Shown one piece after another: positions 13,801-23,828 of a DNA stretch of 64,000 nucleotides (the first letter of the stretch is position 1; each line of letters opens with the position of its first letter). Position numbers and translations under genes: made by a program. Under the pieces are notes generated by a model. The model made no database searches, was not told the origin of the DNA, and worked only from the letters and a program-made list of their open reading frames with translations. The DNA is from Durusdinium trenchii (Eukaryota; Sar; Dinophyceae; Suessiales; Symbiodiniaceae), in assembly GCA_963970005.1 (NCBI GenBank), contig CAXAMN010021584.1:2245868-2309867 (forward strand), in the 5' to 3' direction.

Positions 13801-14843
13801 CATAGATGGCCAATGAAGGTATTGAAGGAAAACGGCCCGCTTCAAAGGAATTTGGAGAACTAACTTGTTGCTTCAGGTTTCTCCTCCTTCAAAGCATTTC
13901 AGAAATGTGGGATTGAGGCCGTTTTTGGTGGCCAGACTTGACCTTGGCTGCGTGAGAATACAATATAGAATGTAAAACCTTTTGGAAACTGAGTCGGATG
14001 TGGGGGGTGGGTTGATGATGCTTGAGGATGTTTGACTAGGGATTTGGGATGGACGCACGTGGGCACCTTCGGTGAGAACTATGCAATCCATCCCTGCCAT
14101 CTGAAGTCTCAAAGTACCCGTACCCAAATAAATGGGTGCCAAATTTATTGCAAGCAGGTGGATGATTTCACACCACTTTGTGTGCGTACTTTGAGGTTGA
14201 GCCTGGTCAGAATCCCAACCATGGCCGACACTCGTCAGTTGATTCAATGTTATATCCTTTTGCTGAAACTCCTAACGTCTATGGCATTGAACTTTGAACC
14301 GTGTATTGCTGATGTGTCTGTGTGTGTGACCTTCTCTGGCGGTTGTTTGTGGTGTTGTTTTGTGACTTGCTCATCCCAAACTTTAGCCCAGTCCTGTTTG
14401 CGTGTTTTTCTTTGTCACAGTCAGTCTGTCTCTTTCCAACATTGCATTACCACATATTACCACCACGACTATAGAAAACGATGGAACATGAATGAACACA
14501 TCTCGGAATTGCTCACTTCCTCCATGCCCTGATTTGCCCTCCCCCTACAGCTCCTCTGGAACTCACCGCCCACCACTTCACTTGGGTGTGTATTATTACA
14601 GTAAGTAGGTAGACCTCCCAGGCGTTCCGACCCACTCAGGGCCAGGAATTCCCACTTGACTCGCCGAGGGCACATCCTGGCGCCCTTGGGCATCTTCGCG
14701 TAGCTGGACTCGCTGGGCGCGTTGGCCACACGCGCTGGGCCGCTGACGGACGAGACGGTGGGCTGGGCGTCCGCATTCGGGGCGGCCGACTGGAGGTTCT
14801 GCATCCTGGGGCGTCCAGAGGTTTGGGGCGTCGGGAGAGACAT
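10815..14843 (-). CDS. Coiled-coil orphan protein, GC-rich exons
   Basis: I do not recognise the product. The start is ATG at 14843 on the minus strand (MSLPTPQTSGRPRMQN). The first exon runs to about 14615-14636 and is Ser/Pro/Ala rich. Further minus-strand exons are about 13770-13600 (Pro/Ala rich, containing RPEELFAPMKG), about 13370-13225 (STIATLRAQVLHAQQSYERL), 12872-12826 (ADMDQDKIQGWESL), 12632-12520 (SLIQQQEVELSALRDGLALQ, donor CAG|GTGACG), about 12235-12115 (EEKLEEAQNEAAELSRQA) and 10894-10815 (SLIQAESSVNDLALAARGID). The heptad pattern of the later exons predicts a coiled coil. Exon bases are very GC-rich while introns are AT-rich. Not every junction keeps phase, so some exons are missing. 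The gene is divergent from the plus-strand gene starting at 15412. The 3' end was not found. Confidence 0.5.
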
Positions 14844-15411
14844 GGTGAGACCAAGTTGGTCCTTTTTGAAGGCAACATGTTCCAGTTGATAAAGAGTTCT
14901 TGATCAACCGAATCAACTTCAACAGTTGCAATTCAGCATGAGTGTTGTCAAAATTCGAGTCAAACATATACAGGTACCTCGACCATCCAATGACGTACTT
15001 TTTGAAGAATGTCCAATTTTCTTTGGTTTTGGTATGTTTTTTTGGTCGAGGCTATGATTTTTGGTTTTACCAATTTTCTGGAAACCAGGCACAACGGAAA
15101 ACCAACTTTTTGAGTTCCCGGGCTTGTGAAGACAAACCTTGCCATGAAATTGCTCATGAGAGTTGAGAGCTGAGCTTACGCCGCTTACCGCAGAAGATGT
15201 TGGGGCGGTTTTGACAATCATCCCTTCAAACCGCGTGGCCGACAGAATGGTCATAGCCTCAGCGGTACACTTTGGCATGCAAGCGCTTTTTTTGTCTGTG
15301 ACACGTCAATTCTTCACCTCTTTCAGGCAATATGCACAAATATAGCTTTACCTGCCCGCAACCTTGCAGCCCAACTGGTTCTGATAGCCTGTTGTGACTC
15401 CACCCCGCACC
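14844..15411. promoter_or_regulatory. Divergent intergenic spacer (possible bidirectional control region)
   Basis: This 568-base interval lies between two start codons on opposite strands. It contains several T-runs, for example TTTTTTTGG near 15039, but no TATA box that I would defend. Its role is inferred only from position. Confidence 0.3.
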
Positions 15412-18400
15412 ATGGAGCCACCTGAGTTTCCCAAATCTCTGGCGAAGGCTAGCTTTGAAGTCACGACAGCTGCACGCCAGCTCCAGCAGGATCTATATTT
15501 TTGTTGTGCTGCTGATTGTTTGTATTCTTTTGTGTGTCGCTCACTTGGTGATGAGGTCAGTGTGCTGTGCATTATATGATATGTGATTTAGAGGTTTTTT
15601 TTTGAGGTATTGAAATTCAATGAGGAGCTGTCAAAGAGCGTGGATGTGCAGAGCCGTGTCCATGGTTGCAAAGCACTCATCCTTTGGCCAGGGAAGGTCG
15701 GAGACATCAACGCTCGTAGCATCAAAGCCAATTTCCTTATTTTCAAGGTGATGGGGCGCTATGTGAATGCATCAAAGGGTGAGTTGCTGAGGGTGCCAGT
15801 GCTGGAATGGTGCTTCAAGTGCCTCAGAAAGTACTGGAAGGAGTGGCTTTTGGTAGAAGTCAAGAAACACCTAAGATACAATAACAACTGCGACAAGCGA
15901 ACACAATCACCGGTAGAAACCTTGCATGTTCAAAATGACCGGTCTATTTTACACATAAAATTTCGAGTTGCGCAGGAGCAGCATAATTTGGACTATGCTT
16001 TGCCTAAGACAAAGACTGATGCGCGGTCGATCAAGAAACTCTGTCTGTATCTGCGCCGTCTTCGGCTACGAGCTGCCAACCAGCGGGATGACGATAACCA
16101 GGAGTTGGCAGAGTCTTGTCATTTCTGTTTGAGAGACGTTGTTTTTGTGTGCAATGTCTGTACTGTTTGTGAGACATTGTTTTTGTGTGCAATGTCTGTA
16201 CTTGTTTGATACACATGTTTCCTTCCATAGCCATTTTGCGTGGAACCAAGGATTTGATGTTTGCCTATCTTCCTCAGCGTGAGGCAGGACAGGATGATGC
16301 AAATGACACGGACGTGGAAGCGATGCATGATGATGGGGACGACCAGGAGGGTGAGTGTGAGGATGAGCATGAGATTGAGAGCGGCGCAGAAGAGGATGCG
16401 TCCCCAACAGACATTCCCGATGGTGAGAAACCAGAGCCTGCTACACCTGTCGCCAACGGGGTTCCCAGCGGAGTGGATGCTGATGGAAGCTGCGGGCCAG
16501 GTCCCACAGAAGATGTTGGGCCGACTCTTCCGCCAGACTATGAATTGCCGGAGTGGGCGCAAGCTCCGCAATCAGTTTCCGAGACTGACTTTGCGGAATC
16601 TGGCCTTCAAACACTCCTGCTGCCACATGAGCAGCCTGAGTTGCTGGAAGCGCTTCATGTTGAGCCGCATCACTTGACAGCCAATGAGTCTTCTTCCCCG
16701 GGCAAGGACTCGCTAGATATTCTGAGAACAAATGAGAACTTCAAGCACCACATCTTGGACAATCTGGCTGAGCGCCTGAAAGCTGGAGTTCAACCGTCTG
16801 GGGATGAATGTGTGGAAGAGGTGGCAAGTTCTCAGGACAGACATGGACAAATCACATGTTTTCATGTTGGTGTTCACAAATTTGCCACATGTGTACTTTG
16901 CAACGGCTGTTCCATCAAGAAAAATATCATATATGGTTGTTTGGACTGACATCCCCTGTGTTGCAAAGGAGCCTGTCCAGATTGACAATGAACTTTTGGC
17001 TCCTGGTGCTCCGACATCAACCAGTCCGGCTTTGGGTCTTGACAAAGCAAGCGCACCAGGCAAGATCGCATGTGCTTGGTGTGGTTTGCATGTTTGCTGG
17101 CGCTAGTTCGCTGTTTCTCATAGAACCATTAGACTTTGTAATTGTTGTTTTCTTTTTTCGGCTTTGTGAAATTGGAGGCGGTTCGGCGGAGTTGATGCGG
17201 GAAGTCAACATGCTGAAGACCAAGCTGATGTCCAAAAAGGTTCAGAAGTTTAACCCAGATGTGATGGATACACTGCCAATGGATACTCAAGTCATCAATG
17301 ATGCTTGTCAAACAATTGATTTGTTTGCACTTGATGTCTTGTCATTTGTTGCTGATGTAGCCATTGGCTACTTACTTTAGTTGCCGTGATATAGTCTCAG
17401 GAAGCGGTGGCAAGGGCAAAATCCGTGGGCAACTTCGACGAGGCAAGGACAACCGCATGCACAAACGTGCACGCTTGCGATCCTGATGCATGTGATGAAT
17501 ACAATATAATATAGTTATCGATCTATTTTCTTCTTTCATTGCCTTCTTGCAGGTCATGGAGATTCCAGATTCACAGGAAGTGCCTCTTGGACGCATAGGC
17601 AAAAATCAAGTCGAGATAGAAATTCAGAAAGTATAGCTCTCGTCAGGAAAGCTATGGATGTCGACTTTGACAGTTTTACGAGCCCAAAGCCTCTTCCAGC
17701 TGGGGCAGTGTCCAGCTTGCAGTTGGGAGTCCGGACTTTGCTGGAGTGCTCCTGTGCATGCCCTTGATTCTTCAAATACCTGAGGCTGGACCCTTTGAGG
17801 ACTTGGACAAGGATGCATCGATGGTCAGGGTCAACGCCTCTGAGATCAACAACGGTCAGGACAAGGATGTCAGTGACGTCAGCATGCAGCTGTCAGAGAT
17901 GTCACTCCAGTCACCCTCACCTGTTTCTCTGTTGGCACCCCTGCAAGATGCACCCACTGAGGCTGCCCAATCAAAGGTTCAAGCTCCAGGTTGTGAGATG
18001 CAGGTTGCTGATGTTGTCAAGGTTGCTGAGGAATTGAACCCTGCAGCAGAGTCTCCCCAGGAGCCCACCCAGAAGCCCGCTGAGGAATTGAACCTTCCAA
18101 CAGAGTCTCCCCAGGAGCCCCCCCNNNNNNNNNNCCCCCCCAGAAGCCCGCTGAGGAATTGAACCCTGCAGCAAAGTCTGACCAGCAGCCTACCCGGATT
18201 CGGATTGATGTAGGTGGGAACTTGAATCTGCCAACTGAAAAGACTGTTCTTCGTCGAACTGATCTGCGCGGATTGAGGGACTCCCAAAGGGGGCGGGGCA
18301 AAGGTCGAGGTCGGGGTAGACGTGTCATCGATGACATGGAAGAGGATTTGCCCCGGGTAGATGGAGGTGAGGAGGGAGTCATGGAGGATGAAGAGGCAGA

Positions 18401-21400
18401 TCCGGAAGCACCAGCCAAATCCAAGAGACAGCAAAAACCGCGAGCAAAAGCAAAGGCAAAAGCCCGTGCGAAAGCAAAGGCAAAAGCCCGTGCCAAAGCA
18501 AAGGCAACAGCCCGTGCAAAATCAAAGACAACAGCCCGTGCAAAATCAAAGACGACCAAAGCAAACGGGCAACCAAAGGCCGTGACTGCCGACCAGTCCA
18601 CCGAAGCCAAAGCCCCCAAGAGAAAGGCAGCCCCGCGCAAACCGGCTAAGCCACCAGCAGAACCAGTCCAAAAGCGAAAGCGAGAGCCTGCAACCAACCA
18701 GGCACGTGGAACATCGAAAGCAATCCGTCACGAGCATCGAGATGAGTTCAAGAAGCACTTAGCTTGAAGCCAGCATATATGTTTCTTGTTGGTGAGTCAC
18801 AAATATATATATATATTTATATACATACGTATATCAGTATATCTATAGATAAACCACATGAATGTGGACTGGTGTGTCCTGTTCATTTTTACTGTTTCGT
18901 TTTGGCTCTTACCCGTCAAATGTAAACAACACAGCAACTGCAGATTTGGGCTTACCAATCTCAGGCATATCCGTTCATTCACCAAGTGGCGGGTTGAAGC
19001 GTACTGGACTCGATGCCAGTCTGGTGTCCGTTCGAAGATTGACGGTAAGCATGTTTTTCTTGCGGCTGATGACAGCATGATGAAGAACATTTCTTGGTGC
19101 AATTCTGTGGCCACCAGTTTGCACACATGCAAAAGCACTCTATGCCTGTGCACTTTTCCAAATGTTCCAGTCAAGGTTTGCCATGAGTTGTTCTAAAGTG
19201 TGGTGGGTGTTTTGTTATGGATCTGAGGCTGGATTGATGGAGGCTAATCCAGATATGGATCCCAAGAGTGAAGAATTCACGAGGGCCGTGAATGATATCA
19301 AGAGGACTGTACAGTGAACAGCCTATTGCTCCACATAGGCGTAGGTGCTTTCGCAAAGTTTTGAGCCAGGGCTGCTTAGGATTGAGAAGTCGTGCAGCCT
19401 TGGAGGTGTTTCTTGAATGATGGTATTTCTCAAGATGTGTGCAGTGCGACCTCCGCACTGTGTCCAATCCGCACATGCATGGATGGATGGGTAGATCTTA
19501 CCGTCGAGCTTAAGACTTTGACACGAGTTGGAAGTGGGTGAAAGAAAATTTTAGATCTGTGGAAGTTCGTTTGGTTTGAAAAAAGGTTTTGCATTGGCCG
19601 GACATGGACAAACCTTTGGGATGAAAATGTATTCGAAGTCTTCTATGAATGCTGTGTTCTCTATATGCAACATTTTCTTGGCCCGATAGCCATGCCCCAG
19701 GTCAAGCCATGCCCCGCAGCAACAAGAAGTTGCTGAAGCTGCTGGCAAATGAACAGGGACAAGGCCAGCAAATGGAGTGGGTATATCATCTCCTTTATGC
19801 ATGTGTTTTATTCTCCAGAGTAGCTTCAGCTGTTTGGAGATTGAACTGGTTGTGCTCAGCTAATTGGTCTACCAACTAGTCGAACTTGGAAGCCAGTCCC
19901 TGTTTTGCAGTCCAGAGTTGCAAATAAATTACTGGTTAACAATTCCTGTGACGCATACAGTTGATGAAGTGTCTTTCATGGAAGAACTCAGAGCAGGCCG
20001 TGCAATCTGTTGGCTCACTCGCTTGTTGCCATTTGTCGTTTGCTGTGTGACCAAAGCTGTTGGCAAGTCTGTTGGCAGTAGGACCCTCCCAAGACCTTCA
20101 AGTGCCATGGAACCTATGATGCGATGGGATGGTGGCGACTTGATCCGCCGATTGTTCAAAGCACGGATGCCTCATGCAACTCAGCAAAACACAATAGTAG
20201 GCAGCCGTATACTTTCAGCTTCGCGTCCAAAGCGCAATTGCATGTTTACACATCTGTCTGTTTTGGTAAGACCGCTTTCATATGCTTTAATCATGCATGC
20301 AGGTAGTGGTGGTGGCCCTGCTGCTGCTTTTGTGGAATGAGAACCTGGATACTTCACGTGTAGCTTGGACTTCACTCTTGAATGATGTGAGTATCCCGTT
20401 GATGAAACACATTTGGGTTTATGTTGGGCATCTATTCCCAAGTGTATTGTAACATGTTACCACGTTGCCATTTTGATGGTTGGCATGTATCCATTACTGC
20501 TGAAAATGTGCGATGCAAACCAATTGTTCACATCTTTCTTCAGTGTTCTCTTTGTCTTCTTCCTCCTGTCCCACTTCTGCCTCTGAGACTAAATTGGTTG
20601 CCCAAGGTCTATGACTTTGCCGAGTTCTTTGCGGGTGAAGGGCGCCTGACGGCATCTCTTCGCGAGGCAAAATATTTTGGAGTGGGGTTGGACATTACGT
20701 ACCCTGGGGGAAAGGCAATGGATTTAACTACCACGGCAGGCATGGCGTTACTATGGTTGCAGTTGGAAGTCTAACATTTTTCTTTTGAGTGGGATTCATG
20801 AATTGTTTGAAACCTCAAGGCTTTTTGGAACGTTGCTCTTCTATAGGTTGGCTCTCCTCACTGTTCTCAAGCTTGCACCGCAAAGCGTTGGAGTACTCGC
20901 TCCCGTGTGTTCTTCGATGGGGTTTTGGCATCTGGGAGCACTGGCAGAAGCTTTGTTCTGCCTCTGGGGCGTCCTGATGTTATGAGTGTGGAGTTGGGCA
21001 ATCTACTTGCTCTCAGGCCCTTAGTCTCAGCCAGAAGACATGTTCTATATATATATATAATTTGCTGAAGGCTGTAGCTGTTGATTAAAATACATGTTGG
21101 ATATATATGATATGTGTGTTCTCAACTGTTTGCTGGTGCACTTGGCATTCAAGGTCCACCATTCTATGTCATTTGCTGGCGGCCCTGGGGCATGTCTTCG
21201 TGTTAGAGCAACCATCTGGAGGATACTTTAGGCATATTCCACGGTGGCGCTACCTTTGCAAATATTGTGTTGTTGTATCTTTGTCTGTGCTTCAGCATTT
21301 TTCCTGCAAACTAAACACTGAAGGCCCCGCTGAATGGTTTTGAGCCTTGCCTCTCCTCTGTGAACAACTTGTGGACCAAACCATAACACGCATGACAATA

Positions 21401-22240
21401 TGTTTACATATATATATGTGTGTGTGATTGTATGAGATTATATAGTAAACAGTGGCACATATATGCATGTATCTGTATCTGTGTCTGCATGTGTGCACTA
21501 TGCATTATTGAATTGTGTTGGGTACGCGCAAGTGAGGTGTTCCGAACAGCGCTATGGATGCGTCACTATGGCAGCAAGTCATTGAAGCGTACATTTCTTT
21601 GGTCCAACTCATCCATCGTGGAAGAGCTAAATCTTGGCAAGTTGAGTAAGGCCAGGGTCTGCCAAAGAGGTCCTCATAAATGAATGGTTCAGTTTTCAGA
21701 GATGCATGTACTGTAGATGCATACTTGCTCCTTGCAGGCCTTGAGGGAAAGCGCCATTCCACTGGCACGCACTTGGACAGATGACCATGGAAAGAAGCGC
21801 TTTCAGGGAGACAAGACGCGCCTACATGAATCCCAGTCAGCTACTTAATGTTTGGAAAAAACTAACATGCACACACACACACACATGCACATTCGGTGGC
21901 ACGTGATCGATTGACCTTTTTGAGGAAATATACCACGCAGTTTGGGCGCAAATTTGCATCCATCCTGCCACGTATTCATGACGGAGTTAAGCCGCTGCGC
22001 AACCCCCAGGCAGTTTCTCAAGAAATACAGAAACACTTGTCGCGCAACCTGCATGTTCATGCGTTCAACCTATAGCATTTCCACACGCAGGCTGGTGGGC
22101 CATGTTCACCAATGGCCCTTTTGGCAGCGCTTGATATGGGTGATGACAATGACACGTGGCAGGATGCCCGTATGCCAGAAGTGATTGCCTATTTAAACAC
22201 CTCGTCGGTGCGTGTTCCCCGCCAGTACGCTGACGCTTGA
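15412..22240 (+). CDS. Long nuclear-type protein with basic Lys/Ala repeats and a C5-methyltransferase-like C-terminal module
   Basis: The start is ATG 15412 (MEPPEFPKSLAKASFEV). In-phase exons are 15412-15489, 15607-15852, 15976-16101, 16278-16820, 16969-17059, 17178-17290, 17401 to about 17442, about 17553-17745, 17785 to about 18765, about 18985-19046, about 19229-19316, about 19700-19777, 20607-20746, 20847-21016, 21154 to about 21274, 21537-21650, 21738-21835, 21925-22054 and 22091-22240. Several donors are GC or GA (17060 GCAAGA; 15490 GATCTA). The middle has a strongly acidic exon, EELNP repeats, an RGRGKGRGRGRR patch and Lys/Ala repeats. The C-terminal part has EFFAGEGR and GLDI (motif I-like), PVCSSMGF (motif IV-like), LEQPSGG (motif VI-like) and then a family-specific tail ending YADA. 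The frame breaks by one base at 20923-20926, so the copy may be inactive. Whether it modifies DNA is unknown. Confidence 0.6.
18031..18172 (+). repeat. Coding repeat of about 48 bases (EELNPAAESPQEP unit), collapsed at an assembly gap
   Basis: Each unit encodes a variant of EELNPAAESPQEPTQKPA. Two units lie before the gap and at least one after it. The reading frame differs on the two sides, so the true gap length cannot be 10 bases. Confidence 0.8.
18125..18134. other. Assembly gap of 10 N within a coding repeat
   Basis: Ten N bases interrupt C-rich sequence inside the EELNP repeat. The number is a placeholder. Confidence 0.98.
18435..18562 (+). repeat. Lys/Ala/Arg-rich coding repeat
   Basis: Degenerate units encode KAKARAKAKAKAR and ARAKSKTT. 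The composition resembles histone H1 tails and other nucleic-acid-binding tails, so DNA or RNA binding is a reasonable inference. Confidence 0.75.
20607..22240 (+). other. C5-methyltransferase-like module (copy 1)
   Basis: This is the exon block 20607-22240 of the preceding gene. The motif order is AEFFAGEGR, GLDI, CSSMGF, FVLEQPSGG, then WMRHYG with LWSNSS, then KKRFQGDK with SQ, then YTTQFG. The first three correspond in order and rough spacing to motifs I, IV and VI of cytosine-C5 DNA methyltransferases. The classical PCQ and ENV triplets are replaced by VCSS and EQP. Confidence 0.45.
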
Positions 22241-22441
22241 GGGTTGATACAACATACACCGTTTCAGATGGCTCCAGGGGTTGATCTATAGTCAAATCAT
22301 CATTCACAACGCTGTATTTCACATCGTATTCTACATTGTGTTTCTGATTCTGTTTTGAAGGAGTGGTTGTGTATATATATATATATTTGTATAGAGACAT
22401 ATACACTTTTTCCAGCAATATTCACATCTTGCGGGCATTTG

Positions 22442-23331
22442 ATGGCCATGGGAGACAAAGAAGCTTTGGATGAGTTACGGGACCTCTTCACCTATAGAGA
22501 TTCTACTGGAGGGCTTCGCAAAATTCCCTACATCAATGATGATCAAGCTGTGGCGGAGCGGCAGCCAGAGGGGAAGCGCGCAAAGCCGCGTGGCTTGAGG
22601 GTGTTCGAGATGACCTGTCAAGGTTTGTTTTGTGTTTCAGAGTTAACATGCTTGATTTGTTGCTTTGTGGGCCCTCATCCATGGTGGAAACTCAAACCAG
22701 TGCAACAAGGTTATCTACCCAGAAATCCAGGGTTGAGTCGGTGCAGCACTGGGGCCAGCACCATGGGCATCAGGAGCCGGTATGTTATGCGCTTTTGACA
22801 TGTTCATGTGCGAGAATTGAACGCCTCTTTATATGAACCCATTTTGTTGGTCCGTAGGAGCAGCTTCAACCAGAACACAATTCATGTGAAGCAGTCCCTT
22901 CTGATTGGACAAATGATCTTAGTGGAGATTGCATTTTGGTTGATCTACCTTGTCATGGTGCTCATTCTGGGCGTGTATTTGACCATTGTGTCAGTGCCGT
23001 GCACAAAATTCGTAGACAAACGGGCGGCTTCCGGCTCTGCGTGTACAAGCTGGGTATCACTAGCTCTCTCAGTGGGCGCTGGCCTTCCTACAAGGAATCT
23101 GGGTTTACCAGCATGACCTGCTTGCACACTAGCATGAACCTGTCGTCCATTGAAATGTTGGAAGCTGGCTTGATCGCAGTTTTTAGCATGGAGCCGAATG
23201 GTTCATTGCGCAACATCAACAAGGGTGGGGAAGGAATGCGAAGGAAGGACGGAACTCCGAGGTTCCCCCCACCCTACTTTATGTATGTTGTCGCAGCGAG
23301 AGCTGATCAAAGACGTTTGATTGGGTCCTAA
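22442..23331 (+). CDS. GIY-YIG-like nuclease-domain protein
   Basis: The probable start is ATG 22442 (MAMGDKEALDELRDL), with a second ATG at 22448. The last exon, 22858-23331, is well defined: donor CCG|GTATGT, acceptor CCGTAG|GAG, phase 0, stop TAA at 23329-23331. It reads VYKLGITSSLSGRW, then MLEAGLIAVF, then LRNINKGGEGM, and ends PPPYFMYVVA. A short strand ending in a Gly-Ile-Thr corner, an Arg about ten residues later, and a helix carrying a single Glu in LEAxLI are the layout of GIY-YIG folds, so DNA nicking is possible. The classical GIY and YIG tripeptides are not literally present, so activity is uncertain. It lies only 201 bases after the stop of the methyltransferase-like gene, on the same strand. 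The middle exon (about 22670-22777) is read as ending HHGHQEP. Confidence 0.5.
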
Positions 23332-23828
23332 TTCACACATGTTATTTGAAACGTGGATAATTCCTTTTGTGCTTGGCGTGGACTAAGCCATGAGAAGCAC
23401 TTGGGGACTTGGAAGGGGAAAAAGGGCCGCGCAAGAATGCAACGGAAAACCAAAAATATGCAACGGAAAACCAGAAAAATGCGCAAGAATGCGCAAGAAT
23501 GCGCAAGAAAATTTGAGGGCCTTGTTGGATATCCTATGCTTCATGTTTGCTTCCATGGACAGTCAAGTCTGCCTTGAAGTGTTCAACTTTCACATTATAT
23601 ATATACATTATATGATGTCATATACATTTTTTACTTCCGTTTTGGCCAGGGCTACCGTTGACGTCTGGTGCTTGCGGTGCGCCCACAACCTTTTATTATG
23701 ATTTGCTGTTTAATGGAATTGGACTAGCAAGTGTGAAGTTATTGTTTCATGTTGCTGGAAGATAGACGATTGACTTGCAGTTGTGTGGGAAGGTCAGTGA
23801 CGGAAACCTTAATTGGCATAAGTGAGAA
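23332..23828. other. Spacer
   Basis: It contains a short direct repeat (GCAACGGAAAACC and GCGCAAGAAT units near 23436-23510) and an AT-rich tract at 23595-23625. I see no gene. Confidence 0.4.
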
